Shown: positions 45,867 through 54,163 of the stretch, in pieces
Position numbering within the stretch: the first letter of the stretch is position 1
Layout: each line of letters begins with the position of its first letter
Assembly: GCF_014596445.1 (NCBI RefSeq)
Contig: NZ_MECL01000196.1
Location: forward strand, 1 to 64,000
Length of the DNA: 64,000 nucleotides
Source: Streptomyces sp. CBMA29
Lineage (GTDB): Bacteria > Actinomycetota > Actinomycetes > Streptomycetales > Streptomycetaceae
Direction: 5' to 3'
The notes under the pieces: generated by a model
Database searches by the model: none
Told to the model about the DNA's origin: nothing
What the model saw: the letters and a program-made list of their open reading frames with translations, nothing else
Translations under genes and position numbers: made by a program

Positions 45867-47717
45867 TCAGGCCGGGACAGTGACCTCCTGCGCCCCTACA
45901 AGCTCGCGCAGCTTCTCTCGGGTCTCCGAATCCGTCGAGTACACCACGGTGCCGACCATGCCGCGCGTCAGCAGAACCTTGTAGGTGTTGCGGATCAGAC
46001 GGGCCACGTCGGCATCGCTCGTGGCCTTGGTGAAGATCGTGTCTTTTGACTTCGTACGATCGGTGACCCACTGATCGCGACGCCAGACCAAGTCGGGGCC
46101 GATGATGACACCGGACCAGTCGTACTCGAATCCCTGCGCGGTGTAGACGCAGCCGACTTGACCGAAACCGGCCGGGTCGGTTGCCCACAGCGCGGACGGT
46201 GGGGCGCCGGAGATGGCGCGATCGCCCCGTAGGTTCCACGGTCGTGCCCAGTCGCCGATCACGACATCAAGGGGGAGCGGGTCGCCCGGGTTCGGCTCCG
46301 GGGACCAGGGCCAGCAGTAGCCCGCGGACATACGGGCGCTGTAGTCGTCACGCGTCCGCCGCTCTTGGAGGAAAGCCTCCATCTCCTCCGGACTTTCCGC
46401 GACACGAAGCTGCATGCGGCCATCCGGCTCCCAGACGAACGGACCGCCCGGCTCTAGGCCAAGGAGCCGCACCACCCACTTCAGGTAGGCGTCGCTGCCG
46501 CCGCAGCGGAACTGGCTCTCCAGGGGCACGACGGTGCAGTCGATGCCCTTCCTGGTCGCCGCAGCCCGGATCTCCTCGACGGTGCCCATCTCGCCGGGTC
46601 GCACCACTTGGTGCTCGTCGAGGAGGAAGACAGGAACACGCGCGACGTCGATGAGTTCGTCGATCTGCGGCTTGCCCGTGCGGTGGATCGCCGACGTGTA
46701 GCGGTTGGCGGAGGTCTCCCGGATACGGTGAGCCTCGTCGCAGATCACCACGTCGAGAGAGTTCTTTTCGGCTGTCATGAAGCCGTTGAAGTACTTGAAG
46801 AGCTCCTGCACCTCACGCTTGCGTGCCCCGGCCACCTTACGCATGGTCTTGGTGAACGCCTTGGAACCGGTGGCGTGCAGGGCCGAGACCCCTTGGCGGT
46901 ACAACTCTCCGAGCAGCGACAGCGCGATGACGCTCTTGCCGGTCCCAGGGCCACCCGTGACGATCACGATTTCCTTGTGATCCGACTGCTTGGCCTTTCG
47001 GACGGCATTGAGCACCAGGCGGTAGGCGACCTGCTGTTCGTCCAGCAGAACGAACTGCTCGCGCTGGCGGACCTCCTGCGCAGCCAGTGCCATGAGCTGC
47101 TTCGACGGCGCGGTCTTACCTGCCATGAGCTCGTCGGCTGCCCAGGCCCCCGGTTGCTTGTCGCTCAGCTTGGCACGGAGGTATTCGAGGAACGCTCCCC
47201 GGCCCTCAGCGGTGAACATCTGTCCTCGTTCATCGACTTCGATCTCGCGGAGACCACTCACGCCGAACTCGGTGGCGTTGTGGAGGTACGCGACCCCGCT
47301 GACACGCTCCGAGTGTTCCGCGAGGGCCCCATTGAAGTTGAGGAGGTACTCGCAGTACCGCCGTACCTGCTCGATCGGATTCAGCACCGGCCGTACGTAG
47401 GCGTCCACGATGCACAGCTCGGGATCGTCGTCGTGCGGGCTTGCCCCGCTCCACTGCTTCAGCTCGACAACGACGTAGGACGGCTCCCCGCTGACCGGAT
47501 GTACCCCCGCGAGTACGGCGTCTGCCCGCTTGCTGTTCAGAGGCAGCGCGTATTCGAGCATGACCTCCACATCGCCGAGCCCGGCGTCGTTCAGCGCCGC
47601 GGCCAGTACCGGAATGCTGCGCTCCCACGAGCGGACCTCGGAAGCCCCGGGACGATGACCGTGCATGTGTGCAAACTGCTCGGTGAGATGAAGGAAGAGC
47701 GAACCGTCCATGGACAT
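45867..47717 (-). CDS. PD-(D/E)XK nuclease domain fused to DUF2075 (SF1-like) helicase
   Basis: A 616-residue protein. N-terminal nuclease-like region: ADAVLAGVHP followed by YVVVELKQWSG (E-x-K motif), the pattern of PD-(D/E)XK enzymes. From about 235 a DUF2075 helicase: Walker A IVTGGPGTGKSVIALSLLGE, Walker B LDVVICDEAHRIRE, motif III VPVFLLDEHQVVRPGE, C-terminal VYTAQGFEYDWSGVIIGPDL and TYKVLLTRGM with the motif VI Arg. ATG 47717 (MSMDGS) or 47711 are likely starts; the ATG at 47816 lies in poor coding sequence. GC content seems lower than in core genes. Proteins of this kind cluster with restriction and defence genes; here it lies next to mcrC. Confidence 0.85.
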   Translation of the reverse strand: MSMDGSLFLHLTEQFAHMHGHRPGASEVRSWERSIPVLAAALNDAGLGDVEVMLEYALPLNSKRADAVLAGVHPVSGEPSYVVVELKQWSGASPHDDDPELCIVDAYVRPVLNPIEQVRRYCEYLLNFNGALAEHSERVSGVAYLHNATEFGVSGLREIEVDERGQMFTAEGRGAFLEYLRAKLSDKQPGAWAADELMAGKTAPSKQLMALAAQEVRQREQFVLLDEQQVAYRLVLNAVRKAKQSDHKEIVIVTGGPGTGKSVIALSLLGELYRQGVSALHATGSKAFTKTMRKVAGARKREVQELFKYFNGFMTAEKNSLDVVICDEAHRIRETSANRYTSAIHRTGKPQIDELIDVARVPVFLLDEHQVVRPGEMGTVEEIRAAATRKGIDCTVVPLESQFRCGGSDAYLKWVVRLLGLEPGGPFVWEPDGRMQLRVAESPEEMEAFLQERRTRDDYSARMSAGYCWPWSPEPNPGDPLPLDVVIGDWARPWNLRGDRAISGAPPSALWATDPAGFGQVGCVYTAQGFEYDWSGVIIGPDLVWRRDQWVTDRTKSKDTIFTKATSDADVARLIRNTYKVLLTRGMVGTVVYSTDSETREKLRELVGAQEVTVPA

Positions 47718-47858
47718 GACGGCAACCGTCCTGGCCGACGCGCGGAGCAGCAAGGATTTCCCCCAGGCAGCACGAAATGACTCGTGCGGGTGGGGGCATG
47801 TCCTTCGAAACTCCACCGGGGTGGAGCGGAAGCCCGTCGGGCCGCGATGACGATGGGA

Positions 47859-48690
47859 TCAAGAATACCCAGCCGTCGTGTGATGCAGGGGAATATGCCG
47901 CTTGTCACGTGATCGTCCAGTGGCTGTCACCGTATCCAGCGTCAGAGCGGAGGTAACCCATTGCGTTGCCTGTTCAGGCGGTGCGTTCGTGTCGATGCCG
48001 AGGATCTGGACAGTGCCGAGCAGGCCGTGCGGGCCGCGGGCCTGGAGGGTGCGATGGACGTGGTCGCCAGATTGAGGGTGAATGATCATGGTGTGAGGGC
48101 TGTCGGCCGAGGTGTAGCCGGCGCTGTAGGTGAGAAGTTGATGGCCGTCACTCGCGCTGACGCCGTGGCGGTCGTAGCGCTTGTACTTGGCGTCCGCCGG
48201 TAGAAGGTGCTGTTTCGCCAGTTCGCGGCCCGGAAGACCTAGCAGAACGTCGGGTCGGAAGTGCCATGGGTTGCCGAGATCTCCGCGGATGGTGATGCCG
48301 CTGCTTCCGCCAACGGGAACGGAGCGGCCTCCGAGTCGCGATGGGACGTCAGCGGTCAGACGCCGGACGACGGCCTCCCAGAGGGCGGCCATTCGCAGCA
48401 TTAGGCCCTCTGCCGAGTCGAGCCCAGGTGTGCGCGGGCGGTTAGCGGTTGTTGAGCCGCGTGTACAGGGCGTGATCCAGTGCGCGGAGGGCGGCACCAG
48501 GCGTCCGTGCACGTGGGAACGCGTCGGTCGTGGAACGGAGCCCGCGCGCGAGGGCCGAGTCCGATACCAGCGGGAGAGCTGCCGGAGCGCGGTGCCCAAG
48601 ACTCGGTTGTCCCAGATGTCCGTCTCGCGGTCGAAAGGGAGTGACCGGGGGCGGGGTGGACGTGGGCATGTGGAGCTCCAGGCGTGGCGG
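47859..48690 (-). pseudogene. mcrC: Broken McrC-like 5-methylcytosine restriction component
   Basis: The C-terminal frame (stop at 47859) has McrC nuclease motifs: MLRMAALWEAVVRRLTADVP, WHFRPDVLL and the hallmark DAKYK (48180-48194) before SASDGHQLLTYSAGY. Upstream the coding signal switches frame. DIWDNRVLGTALRQLSR (ending near 48565) is in the C-terminal frame, LVSDSALARGL through ALDHALYTRLNNR (48560-48445) is in another, ends in a TAA at 48442-48444, and PAHTWARL continues beyond it before the frame returns. So two frameshifts plus a nonsense codon. McrC normally works with the GTPase McrB, which is absent. Confidence 0.75.
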
Positions 48691-48806
48691 TGGGCGGCGC
48701 GGCGCGCGCGTCAGTGCGGGCAGGCGGCATCACCCGGTGGGTCGGGGAAGAGGCGCGGGTCAGGGCAGGGACGGGCGCGGAGCGGCGGCAGCCGCGAAAG
48801 AGGAGG

Positions 48807-49718
48807 TCAGGCTCTCGCGCTGGCCAGTGGGCCCGAGTCGTTGAGGGCAGCGCGGACCAGAGCCCGGCCGCGTACGGCGGTACGGGCACGCTCGTCTACA
48901 GCCTCAGGCGGGATGGCGTCCAGGCACGCGCAGGTACGGCAGGTGCCCTCGTACGGCGTCGGGCGCGCACATGCCGAGCACTCGTATCGGCGAGGCCGCG
49001 ACGATACGGCGGCCGGTTCGACGGCCGGGGGCAGCTTGCGGGTCAGGCGGTCGCGTAGGAGCGCCGACGCGCTGTGGACCCGTTCGGGCAGGCCGCCCAG
49101 CAGGGCGAAGCTGAGATCACGTGGGCCGAGGCCGCGTTCCAGCCAGGGTGCCGCGAGGGGTGCGAGCGTCATCGCCTCTGCCGCGCCGAGGCGTAGGCGG
49201 GGCTCCGCCGAGGTCACCGTGTGGAGCACTGCTGCCGCCTCGGCGAGTGCCGGACTCGGGGGTGCGGGCGGCGTCTCCTGCCGCCCGCCCAGGGCCACCC
49301 TCTGGGCGGGGAGGGTGGGTTCTTTCCTACGGTCCTTTACGGGGTGGGCGCCACGGCCATCGGTGGCCGATCGACCGGAGCCCGGGAGTACGGCACCCGG
49401 CGCCACCTGGGCAGTTGCGTACACGGTGTGCGGGGTGTCGTACACGTGGGCCCGGCTGACGAAGGTGCCGTCCAGTTGTCGTACCCGCTCGACGCGGTAG
49501 TACCCGGCCGCCGTCAGCTCGCGCAGGGCCTTCGCCACAGCGAGGCGGCCCTGGGGGCTGGTGTCGGCCATGTGGCGGCCGTCCTCGCGCCAGCCGTCGG
49601 GGCGCGAAAGGAGGTCGGCCAGCAGGCCGCGGGCGGTGTAGGACAGCCGCCGGTCCTGTAGCAACGCGTTGGGCAGGACCGTGAAACCGCGCGTATGGCG
49701 GCTACGATGAATCTGCAT
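48807..49718 (-). CDS. Helix-turn-helix protein with C-terminal zinc ribbon (actinomycete element type)
   Basis: A 303-residue protein. MQIHRSRHTRGFTVLPNALL begins a winged-helix domain (DRRLSYTARGLLADLLSRPD; GRLAVAKALRELTAAGYYRV), a type found as replication/regulatory genes of Streptomyces integrative elements and plasmids. A long Pro/Ala linker leads to CSACARPTPYEGTCRTCAC, a CxxC-x10-CxxC zinc ribbon. ATG 49718 is chosen; AAGGAG lies 12 bases upstream, somewhat far. It is divergent from the small cysteine-rich gene at 49975. Confidence 0.75.
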   Translation of the reverse strand: MQIHRSRHTRGFTVLPNALLQDRRLSYTARGLLADLLSRPDGWREDGRHMADTSPQGRLAVAKALRELTAAGYYRVERVRQLDGTFVSRAHVYDTPHTVYATAQVAPGAVLPGSGRSATDGRGAHPVKDRRKEPTLPAQRVALGGRQETPPAPPSPALAEAAAVLHTVTSAEPRLRLGAAEAMTLAPLAAPWLERGLGPRDLSFALLGGLPERVHSASALLRDRLTRKLPPAVEPAAVSSRPRRYECSACARPTPYEGTCRTCACLDAIPPEAVDERARTAVRGRALVRAALNDSGPLASARA

Positions 49719-49814
49719 GAGGAGGTATCGCTCCTTGTGCCGGACCCCGGAGCGTTGGCGCGCTGCCGGGGTCACCCTATTGAGTTGGTCGGTGACAGAA
49801 CGTACCACGCGGTT

Positions 49815-49864
49815 CGCCCAAGATCGACTGCTCTTGGGCGACTTGAGACCGGGCGGAACGTTCC
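49815..49864. promoter_or_regulatory. Inverted repeats upstream of the HTH gene
   Basis: CGCCCAAG/CTTGGGCG (49815-49822, 49833-49840, 10-base loop) and the palindrome GGAACGTTCC (49855-49864) lie in the 256-base gap between the divergent HTH gene and the gene at 49975. They are possible autoregulatory sites. Confidence 0.35.
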
Positions 49865-49974
49865 TCCCGGGCGGGAAGAAGCCGACACCGGCGCGAAGCG
49901 TGTGCACGGCGTCCTCCCTCTGTGAGCGGTCCGAGCTGCGCTCGGCGGACGATGGTCGCGGCTACCCTCCGGGT

Positions 49975-50289
49975 GTGGACCACGACAGACCGCTCCTCCG
50001 CCTCGTCTTCCCTGACCTCGTCGTCGAGCTGGTCGCCCTGCTCGAAGCCGAGGGGGAGCGCGAACTCGCCCTCTGCGCCTGGGATCTGCGGCTCTTCGGT
50101 GAGTGCGGCTGCCGGGACGACTTCTGCCAGAGCCTCCGCACATCCGATCATCCGGAGGGGCAGCCGTACGGTGAGGGCCACCGCTGCGTGCCGCTTCTGC
50201 CGTCCAGCGGCATGGTGAACCTGGACGTCGTGCACGGGCGGATCATGTACGTCGAAATCATCGATCGGCCACCGCTGGTCCGGCGATAG
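49975..50289 (+). CDS. Small cysteine-containing hypothetical protein
   Basis: A 104-residue protein starting at GTG 49975 (MDHDRPLLRLVFPDLVVELV). LFGECGCRDDFCQSL has a C-x-C-x4-C arrangement that could bind metal; the end VNLDVVHGRIMYVEIIDRPP looks like a beta hairpin. I have the impression of a recurrent orphan family in Streptomyces genomes, but no function is known to me. Longer upstream starts (49717) run over the divergent promoter region and are unlikely. Confidence 0.65.
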   Translation: MDHDRPLLRLVFPDLVVELVALLEAEGERELALCAWDLRLFGECGCRDDFCQSLRTSDHPEGQPYGEGHRCVPLLPSSGMVNLDVVHGRIMYVEIIDRPPLVRR

Positions 50290-50319
50290 ATGGAACGCTG
50301 ACCGCGTAGGGGTGATGTC

Positions 50320-50895
50320 TCAGCGCGAGTCGTCCGGGGGAGGTTGCCGGGCGAGCGAGAGTCGGCGCCGGGTCCTGTCGACCTCGGTGACGACGACCGT
50401 CATCTCCTCGCCGACGCGGACGACGTCCGACATTGGCTCCTCGGGCCCTGCAATGAGGTGTTCCCGGTGGACGAACCCTTCGATTCCCTCGATCCCGTCG
50501 ACTCGGACGAAGGTGCCGAACGGCACCACCTTGGTCACCTCGCCGCGCAGTTCCTGCCCCACCGCGACGCGGTCGGCGAACCCCTGGAAGAGGTCCGGCT
50601 GCATCGCACGCAGTGACAGCCTGGCCTCCAGGTTCCACGTGTCGAACTGGAGGAATTCGCACGTCACCCGCTGCCCGACCTGGACGACGTCGGTTGCCTC
50701 GTCGAAGGACTGCCAGGCAAGTTCGGGGTAGGTGATGAACCCGACGCCGGGGAAGAGCGGGTGGGTGGGGCCGTTGTCAAGGGCGACGAAAACCCCGAAC
50801 GGCTCGATCGCCGTGACGGTGCCGGACAACGCCTGGCCGGGGGTCAGCGATTCGAGGAAGGCCCACAACTCCGGGTGCTCAGGTATGCCGCTCAT
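50320..50895 (-). CDS. Protein with two S1 RNA-binding domains
   Basis: A 191-residue protein made of two S1 (OB-fold) domains: first LTPGQALSGTVTAIEPFGVF to FLQFDTWNLEARLSLRAM, second VAVGQELRGEVTKVVPFGTF through GFVHREHLIAGPEEP to TEVDRTRRRLSLARQ. Paired S1 domains bind single-stranded RNA, as in ribosomal protein S1 relatives. ATG 50895 with GGTGG upstream; GTG 50904 is an alternative. It is a stand-alone version much shorter than ribosomal S1 and lies within the candidate element, so it may be cargo. Confidence 0.85.
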   Translation of the reverse strand: MSGIPEHPELWAFLESLTPGQALSGTVTAIEPFGVFVALDNGPTHPLFPGVGFITYPELAWQSFDEATDVVQVGQRVTCEFLQFDTWNLEARLSLRAMQPDLFQGFADRVAVGQELRGEVTKVVPFGTFVRVDGIEGIEGFVHREHLIAGPEEPMSDVVRVGEEMTVVVTEVDRTRRRLSLARQPPPDDSR

Positions 50896-51036
50896 GCGGT
50901 CCACCTTTCAGCTTCACACCGACCGCCCCGTACGGAAGGCTGCTGTCCTGGCCCGCAGCTTACGGGGGCTGCAGGTCCAGGCGGTTCGGGCGGGCGATCG
51001 GGTGTGCATAGCCACTGGCGCCAGGTGGGGTGGGGC

Positions 51037-51276
51037 ATGGGAATGTTCAGCAGAAAACGGGCCGGCCAGCGGGCATTTCCGCCGGAGCTGGTCGACGAGG
51101 CCAGTGCCAATCCTGGAGGCTGGGTATACGAGATCGACGGGGAGATGGTCGACGACCCGAACGGGGAAGTGCCCCCCGAGGCCATCATCGGAGCGTGGCA
51201 GGTCAATGCACTCGGGAAGATCTACGGCGACTTTCAGCTGAATCCGAACTACCGGCCAGGAGCGGAGGGCTCGTAG
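51037..51276 (+). CDS. Small acidic hypothetical protein
   Basis: A 79-residue protein starting MGMFSRKRAGQRAFPPELVD, then GGWVYEIDGEMVDDPNGEVP, PEAIIGAWQVNALGKIYGDF and a basic end. The length and aromatic pattern look like a real folded protein; no family is recognised. AGGTGGGG lies upstream of ATG 51037. It is convergent with the following minus-strand gene. Confidence 0.65.
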   Translation: MGMFSRKRAGQRAFPPELVDEASANPGGWVYEIDGEMVDDPNGEVPPEAIIGAWQVNALGKIYGDFQLNPNYRPGAEGS

Positions 51277-51330
51277 CTCGGCGTCGGTGCGCCGGAAGAC
51301 CCAGGCCACCACGCTGCAGTCACAAGGCGA

Positions 51331-51705
51331 TTACTCGTCCTCCACTCGCTGGAGGATCTGCTCGAAGTCGCCCTCGTCGAGTACGCCGCTGATCGCCTCG
51401 GTCATGTTGGCGATGCCAGCCTCGCGGACGATCAGGCCGTCCGGGCACCAGAAGTAGCGACCGCCCGTCTCCTCGCCGGTCTGAGCCCACCTCTCCATGA
51501 GGCGCTGCACCTTGGCGACGGTGAAAACGGTCGCGCTCCAGCGTGACCCGTCCGTCAGGCGGACCTCGGCGTCGACGTTGCACACCGCGTCCAGATCCTC
51601 GCCCGCACTCGGCAGGAAGGACGCCGCGAAACGATCGGTACGGACCCGGTACCAGGGCTCGTCCCACCAGCACTCGGCTGTCTCGGAAGGCGCATCGTCG
51701 GTCAT
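51331..51705 (-). CDS. Hypothetical protein
   Basis: A 124-residue protein starting at ATG 51705 (MTDDAPSETAECWWDEPWYR). VRLTDGSRWSATVFTVAKVQ, GGRYFWCPDGLIVREAGIAN and TEAISGVLDEGDFEQILQRV are its readable segments. It resembles small immunity-like or orphan proteins of actinomycetes, but no named family is recognised. No membrane segment or signal peptide. Confidence 0.65.
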   Translation of the reverse strand: MTDDAPSETAECWWDEPWYRVRTDRFAASFLPSAGEDLDAVCNVDAEVRLTDGSRWSATVFTVAKVQRLMERWAQTGEETGGRYFWCPDGLIVREAGIANMTEAISGVLDEGDFEQILQRVEDE

Positions 51706-52145
51706 CGCGCGAGTATGCCGAGCCGGGATCCTGGCGCTCAACCGACTTCTCGTCACGGTCCGCCAGGATGCGTCCGTGATTCCGTGCTAACGTCCCGGCG
51801 CAGTCGCCCGACCAGGGAAAAGTCGTACGCGAATACGCTTCCGGAGGGCCGCGACGATGAGGTACAACAGCACCTCCGCCAACTGACCGCCGCGACCGAA
51901 CAGACGAGAGAGGAGGGCCCATGCGTTCGCCAGTCGTCGCGCGCCGCCGGGCCCTCAACCGGTCTCGTAGAGCGATGTACTGACGCTTCGTCAGTCTGAG
52001 TAATCACCCGGTCCGACCGCGCCGCGCCGACGCGTCCAGTCGCCGGGGCCAACGGCCCCATCCGCACGCCCTCACGAGGACCCTGCCCTGCCTCCTCCCG
52101 ATCCCGTCAGCGCTCGGCGGCCGGGCGCGAAGCGAAGGTCGTTGA
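51706..52145. other. Gene-poor stretch with one 20-codon ORF and a hairpin
   Basis: 440 bases without a clear gene. ATG 51921 with AGAGGAGGGCCC immediately upstream opens a 20-residue frame (MRSPVVARRRALNRSRRAMY) ending at 51983. ACTGACG/CGTCAGT with a 3-base loop (51979-51995) sits over its stop. The peptide is very basic; I cannot tell whether it is a leader or chance. Confidence 0.35.
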
Positions 52146-52320
52146 GTCGCTCGCAAGGCCGGAGTCTCCGCCGGGACTGTCTCCAACGTGCTCAACTGGC
52201 CCGACGCCGTTTCGGAGAACAGGCGGGCGCGGGGCGGAGGCCGCCGTCACCGAGCTCGGGTACGTACGCAACTCCACCTCAGGGGAACTCGCGCCCCACT
52301 GCGACGTAGCGGCTTCGCCT
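52146..52320 (+). pseudogene. LacI-family DNA-binding domain remnant
   Basis: VARKAGVSAGTVSNVLNWPD followed by AVSENRRAR is the helix-turn-helix and hinge start of a LacI-type repressor (frame of 52146). At about 52230 the frame shifts by one and reads AEAAVTELGYVRNSTSGEL, the expected continuation. The sensor/ligand-binding domain is absent and no start codon remains upstream (TGA at 52143). Confidence 0.65.
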
Positions 52321-52377
52321 CGTGGCTCTTCGATCCGGCCACCACCGGCTCCTACCCGACCCGAGCCCCCCTACGAC

Positions 52378-52557
52378 GCCCACCCCGTACCGCTCCTCGC
52401 CAATCCCTGGCCTGGCATCCCCGCCCGGGGACGGCTCGGACACGAGGACGGCTCCGTCCAGGCGCGCAACTCCCACGTCACCCCGCGCATGCGCGCCCGA
52501 CTCATGGACGCGCTCACCGAGCAGTGGGTGGAGGCACTCGACGCGCTCCTGAAGCCT
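52378..52557 (+). pseudogene. int: Tyrosine recombinase (integrase) C-terminal remnant, catalytic Tyr lost
   Basis: The frame reads RLGHEDGSVQARNSHVTPRM then RARLMDALTEQWVEALDALL. This is the C-terminal box of actinomycete tyrosine integrases, usually LGH...VQxRYSHVTPxMR. The nucleophile position (AAC at 52468-52470) encodes Asn instead of Tyr, one base away from TAC. The rest of the catalytic domain (R..K..HxxR) is missing; upstream, the same frame runs into the LacI remnant. It supports decay of the surrounding element. Confidence 0.65.
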
Positions 52558-52685
52558 CCTCGGAGGAGTCGGAGGAGTCGGAACGCGGGCGGGCGCCAGG
52601 TGCAGGGGGAGATCCGGCGGGAGTTAGCCCCCCGGTACCGGCGCCGAGCCGTGGCCTTTCCCAAGACCTGGTCCGGGCCTCGTTC

Positions 52686-52901
52686 TCAGCGCTCGTCTTC
52701 CGGCGTGCTGTGGATGCGCCAGGCGCCGAAGGCCGCTCCGAGGATCGCACCGGCGCCCAGGGCAATGCCCAGCAGGATGTCGCTACGCGTGAGTGCCGCC
52801 GTGAGCAGAATGGTCACCAGGGCGGCGACGGATGCGTACATGAAGACGACGAAGCCCGCGGCAAGGCGGCGGTCTTGTAGCGGCGGGATGCCACCGTTCA
52901 T
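52686..52901 (-). CDS. Small two-helix membrane protein
   Basis: A 71-residue protein (MNGGIPPLQDRRLAAGFVVF) with two hydrophobic helices (AAGFVVFMYASVAALVTILL and LLGIALGAGAILGAAFGAW) and a short acidic tail. GGAGG precedes ATG 52901. Resembles small integral membrane proteins of unknown function common on actinomycete elements. Confidence 0.65.
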   Translation of the reverse strand: MNGGIPPLQDRRLAAGFVVFMYASVAALVTILLTAALTRSDILLGIALGAGAILGAAFGAWRIHSTPEDER

Positions 52902-53136
52902 GTCTCTGCCTCCGTGGTGATGTCCGCCCTTTGTGCCGAACCGGTGCGGGCGGGGTTGGCGTGAGGCGCCCGAGCGCCGCGCTTTGTGTTGTCCTGTTCG
53001 TCGTTGCCCTCCCGTCGTCTTCCCCGACGGGAGGCCCCAAACAGGTGGGACGCGGGTGGCTGCGGCCGGGGCCTCTACGGCGTTCGTCAAGGAAACCGGG
53101 CTGCGTCCGGGCGCGCTGTCCGGGCAGCATGGCGAC

Positions 53137-53622
53137 ATGCGGGATCTGCTGTGGGACAACGTCAGGAACTTCTTCGACCCTGACCTGATGGGTGCTCTGC
53201 CAGACGTGTGTGTGGAGGGCACCTCGGCCGAGGACTGGCAGGCGGTGTTCGACCTGGTCCGGTCGAGCGGATGGACGTGGGAGTACCTGGAGGGCGGCGT
53301 CGCAGGTCCGCTGTCTGCCGCGGCGCAGGTGCTGGCGCGGCCCGCTGATGCGGCGACGGTCGAACTGCGGGTCTGGCCGGCCCCGGACGTGCTGGCGATC
53401 TTCCGTCCGTGGTCTGCCGGCGAGATTGACTTCGACGTCGACCTCCGTGAGCTGCAGGGCCAAGAGGGGGTGGACGTCCTGTGCCGGTTTCTGGCCGCGG
53501 TCGGTCGTCGGCTCGGCAAGCAGGTGGTCATGACGGCCGAGGGCGACTACGGGCACCCGGTGATCGGGTTCGATCCGGCGGCTGACCGCGTGGTGCTGAT
53601 GGCGGACCCGCAGCTCAGCTGA
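53137..53622 (+). CDS. Hypothetical protein
   Basis: A 161-residue protein starting MRDLLWDNVRNFFDPDLMGA. SAEDWQAVFDLVRSSGWTWE, VELRVWPAPDVLAIFRPWSA and GEIDFDVDLRELQGQEGVDV, then CRFLAAVGRRLGKQVVMTAE read as an alternating alpha/beta fold reminiscent of small immunity proteins, though I cannot name a family. ATG 53137 is preferred; earlier in-frame starts add poorly coding sequence. After its stop, 53616-53695 on the minus strand carries a 25-residue scrap (ARLVVGFAMC...) of an unidentified protein, bounded by a stop. Confidence 0.65.
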   Translation: MRDLLWDNVRNFFDPDLMGALPDVCVEGTSAEDWQAVFDLVRSSGWTWEYLEGGVAGPLSAAAQVLARPADAATVELRVWPAPDVLAIFRPWSAGEIDFDVDLRELQGQEGVDVLCRFLAAVGRRLGKQVVMTAEGDYGHPVIGFDPAADRVVLMADPQLS

Positions 53623-53836
53623 CCGCTTCGGCTGGCGGGGACTCGTAGAGCGTTCCGTCGCGGCACATGGCGAACCCGACGACCAGCCGGGCCTACTCGA
53701 AGAAGCCCCGACGCCTACGTCGGCACCGTGGTCAGCCCGTACCCTGCGACCAGCGGTACGCAGCCCTGCGCTGCTGCGGACGACGTTCCCGGGAGAGAAG
53801 GACCAAGATCTTCTCCCAAAACCCCCTCGGAACGCC

Positions 53837-53875
53837 GTGAGGGGCGGTCTTCCTGATCGGAAGACCGCCCCTCAC
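53837..53875 (-). terminator. Strong terminator downstream of tRNA-Pro
   Basis: A perfect 17-bp stem (GTGAGGGGCGGTCTTCC and its complement) with a 5-base loop, 15 bases past the tRNA 3' end on the minus strand. No U-run follows. Confidence 0.8.
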
Positions 53876-53890
53876 CTGCGTGTTCACCAG

Positions 53891-53964
<74 letters not shown>

Positions 53965-54163
53965 GTGCAACGGGGTTTACTTTAGCGGACGGGGGGCCGA
54001 GGGCGAAATCCGGTTTCTTCGGGGGAGGGGCGGTGGTGGTCGAGGAGGGTGGATCGGCGGGGGGAACGGGGGCGCCGGGTTGGTGAGGACCGTGACGTAC
54101 GTGAAGGCGCGCTCGGTGGTGATTCCCGTCACCGACGCTGCCGCGATGAGGCGGCGGGGCGGG

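Noticed and set aside
53616-53695. C-terminal scrap ARLVVGFAMCRDGTLYESPP on the minus strand
   Set aside because: Only about 25 codons remain, bounded by a stop upstream; the family could not be identified, so it is only mentioned in the neighbouring entry.
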